From Deltaproteobacteria bacterium (lineage in GTDB: Bacteria; Desulfobacterota; Deferrimicrobia; Deferrimicrobiales; Deferrimicrobiaceae): a stretch of DNA of 36,377 nucleotides. The notes below the pieces were generated by a model. That model had not been told where the DNA came from. It searched no databases and was given only the letters and a program-made list of their open reading frames with translations. Below are positions 34,282 through 36,377 of this stretch, piece by piece. The DNA is taken from NCBI GenBank assembly GCA_025356865.1, contig JANXQJ010000037.1, positions 1 through 36,377 of the forward strand, in the 5' to 3' direction. Numbering within the stretch: the first letter of the stretch is position 1; the number at the start of each line of letters is the position of its first letter. Position numbers and translations under genes: made by a program.

Positions 34282-35544
34282 TTGAAAAAACGGCTGCCCA
34301 CATGGAAAGGGGTTCTCCTTTTCCTCTCGATCCTGGGCCCTGGGATCATCACGGCGTCGGTCGACAACGATGCCGGCGGGATCACCACCTACTCGATCGC
34401 GGGCGCCCACTTCGGATACGCCCTGCTCTGGACGCTGATCCCGATCACGATCGCGCTGATCGTCGTCCAGGAGATGGTGGCCCGGATGGGCGTCGTCACC
34501 GGCAAGACGCTCTCCGACCTGATCCGCGAGAAGTTCGGCGTAAAACCGACCTTCCTGCTCCTGATCGCCCTCGTGATCGCCAACTTCGGGAACGTGGTCG
34601 CCGAATTCGCCGGGTGGGCCTCCGCCTGGGAGATCGCCGGCATCCCGCCCGCCGTCTCCGTGCCGGTCGGCGCGGTCGCCGTCTGGTTCCTCGTCGTCAA
34701 GGGGTCCTACCGGATCGTCGAGAAAGTCTTCCTGGTCGCCTGCCTCATCTTCCTGACCTATCCCATTGCCGCGGTGATGGGAAAACCCGACTGGATGGCG
34801 GTCGGCATCAACCTCGTCCGCCCGGTCGCCCGCTTCGACGGCGCCTACCTGACGGTGCTGATCGGGATGGTCGGCACGACCATCGCGCCGTGGATGCAGT
34901 TCTACCTGCAGTCGGCGGTCGTCGAGAAGCGTGTGCAGATCGAAAACTATTCGCTGACGCGGATCGACGTGATCTTCGGCTGCTTCGTGACCGACGCCGT
35001 GGCGCTCGCCATCATCGTGGCGTGCGGCGCGACGCTCTATGCGCAGGGAGTCACGATCGAGACGGCCGGGGACGCGGCGCGGGCGCTGGCGCCGCTGGCG
35101 GGCAGCTACGCATCGCATCTCTTCGCCATCGGCCTGGCCAACGCATCGCTCTTCGCGGCGTCGATCCTGCCGCTTGCGACGGCCTACTCGGTTTGCGAGG
35201 GGATGGGGTGGGAATCGGGGATCGACAAGAATTTCCGGACCGCACCGCAGTTCTTCTGGCTCTACACCGGGCTGATCGTGCTGGGGGCGTTCTGCGTGAT
35301 GGTGCCCGGCGCCCCGCTCGTCGCCATCATGTACGCCTCTCAGGTCGTCAACGGGATGCTGCTGCCGGCCGTGCTCATCTTCATGCTCAAGTTGATCAAC
35401 GACCGCGAACTGATGGGTAACTACGTCAACGGGAAAGTGTTCAACTCGGTCGCCTGGGCCACCACCTGGATCATGATCGTGCTGACCGCGATGCTCCTTG
35501 CCGTCACGCTCTTTCCGGGCCTCCCCGCCCTGCTCGGGTTGTAG
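34282..35544 (+). CDS. NRAMP-related transporter with non-canonical metal-site motifs
   Basis: NRAMP fold pattern; TM1 DAGG instead of DPGN, TM6 APW instead of MPH; TTG start with AAAGGGA upstream. Confidence 0.88.
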   Translation: MKKRLPTWKGVLLFLSILGPGIITASVDNDAGGITTYSIAGAHFGYALLWTLIPITIALIVVQEMVARMGVVTGKTLSDLIREKFGVKPTFLLLIALVIANFGNVVAEFAGWASAWEIAGIPPAVSVPVGAVAVWFLVVKGSYRIVEKVFLVACLIFLTYPIAAVMGKPDWMAVGINLVRPVARFDGAYLTVLIGMVGTTIAPWMQFYLQSAVVEKRVQIENYSLTRIDVIFGCFVTDAVALAIIVACGATLYAQGVTIETAGDAARALAPLAGSYASHLFAIGLANASLFAASILPLATAYSVCEGMGWESGIDKNFRTAPQFFWLYTGLIVLGAFCVMVPGAPLVAIMYASQVVNGMLLPAVLIFMLKLINDRELMGNYVNGKVFNSVAWATTWIMIVLTAMLLAVTLFPGLPALLGL

Positions 35545-35550
35545 GACGCC

Positions 35551-36240
35551 ATGCCGATCCGTGCCGGTGCAACCTGTTTCGTCGCCGTGTTCTCCCTGAA
35601 CCCGGCCGAGGCGGACGAGATCGCGGGTGCGGTCCGGGCATTCGGCGCGGAGTGCGCGGTCGCCCTCACCCCGGCCCGCCTGCGGGAAATCCTGATCGGC
35701 ACCCGGTGCAACGGCCTGCTCCTGAGCTTTCCGTCCATGATCCGGATCGATGCCGCCGGGAAGGCGCTGATCCGCACGCTCGAACAGATTTATCCGACGG
35801 CCCGCGCCAAGTGGAAGCCCTCGGACCGCTCCTTTTCCGTCATGGCCACGCACGGTTCGGTGGCGCGGACCCTGCCCGACTTCCTCTCGGCATGCGCCGT
35901 CTTCCCCGCCCGCCGGATTCGGGCCAGCGAACGGGTCGCCAAGACGCTCAACATCCACCTCTTCGCCGAAACCGGACCGGACGAACCGGAAAACACCTTT
36001 TCCCTCGACCTCTCGACAGGCGGAATCCTGCTCCATTCGACCGGCGAGTGGCGCATCGGCGACACCCCGCACCTTTCCTTCCTCGAACTGCCCTGGGACG
36101 CCCCCGTGAAAGCCGAGGTTCGGCACGTGTTCCCATGGGGCATCCCGTTCCACGCGCGCAGCATCGGTGTCCAGTTCGAGGGAATGGCGGCCGGGCACGC
36201 CGAAAACCTGAGGTTTCTCCTGTACGGGAAGAAGGACTAG
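35551..36240 (+). CDS. PilZ-domain-like protein
   Basis: RASER (RXXXR) and later LDLSTGGILL (D/NXSXXG), followed by a beta-rich C-terminus. Confidence 0.7.
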   Translation: MPIRAGATCFVAVFSLNPAEADEIAGAVRAFGAECAVALTPARLREILIGTRCNGLLLSFPSMIRIDAAGKALIRTLEQIYPTARAKWKPSDRSFSVMATHGSVARTLPDFLSACAVFPARRIRASERVAKTLNIHLFAETGPDEPENTFSLDLSTGGILLHSTGEWRIGDTPHLSFLELPWDAPVKAEVRHVFPWGIPFHARSIGVQFEGMAAGHAENLRFLLYGKKD

Positions 36241-36377
36241 CCCGCATTTCTCACCACGCTTCGTCGCTTTGGCGGCGCAGCCGGGCGTGGATACAAGGCG
36301 CGCGACCTGAGGGCGACGCAGGCGTAGTTGACACTACGTCGAGGAGCCCGATCGAGCGGAACGCAGTAGACACGCCC
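36240..36377. repeat. Structured intergenic repeat, copy 2 (truncated by the window end)
   Basis: Left end GCCCGCATTTCTCACCAC parallels copy 1; internal hairpin CGTAGT-TGAC-ACTACG at 36323-36338; GGGCGTG/CACGCCC stem at 36283-36289/36371-36377. Confidence 0.8.

Noticed and set aside
34234-36198. 654-aa minus-strand ORF opposite the second NRAMP and PilZ-like genes
   Set aside because: Composition dominated by D/R/G/H/P, no motif, and fully antisense to two well-supported genes.

Overview
High-GC, gene-dense bacterial chromosome window. Gene content and order (prmA-rsmE-RDD, multiheme cytochromes, many HAMP/sensor genes) suggest a Geobacter/Desulfuromonadales-type deltaproteobacterium; this is inference, no search was run. 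Contents in order: partial prmA; rsmE; a structured intergenic repeat; an RDD membrane protein; tRNA-Phe(GAA) with a consensus promoter and a terminator; an MCP preceded by a near-perfect sigma-28 promoter; two short HAMP-like membrane proteins coupled to a tetraheme cytochrome; a nonaheme cytochrome (one CX3CH motif) with an Fn3/NHL secreted protein; ydcF-like, def, an ACT-domain protein and a Crp/Fnr regulator. Next is a long minus-strand metal operon: DUF2318 protein, FtsX-type permease, LolD-type ATPase, small Cys-rich membrane protein, double-length TolC, CusB, CusA, and two paralogous periplasmic proteins. It is followed by envelope beta-barrels/lipoproteins including a CHB_HEX/RCC1 protein, then a DUF3365 heme protein + NtrC-type regulator + histidine kinase + NRAMP-USP fusion operon divergent from a non-canonical NRAMP-related transporter, and a PilZ-like protein followed by a second copy of the structured repeat. 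The strongest candidates for something new are the hybrid DUF2318/ABC/CusBA operon with a tandem-duplicated TolC, the two-NRAMP/heme-sensor/two-component locus, and the repeat family that abuts TAG stop codons and shows compensatory base changes.
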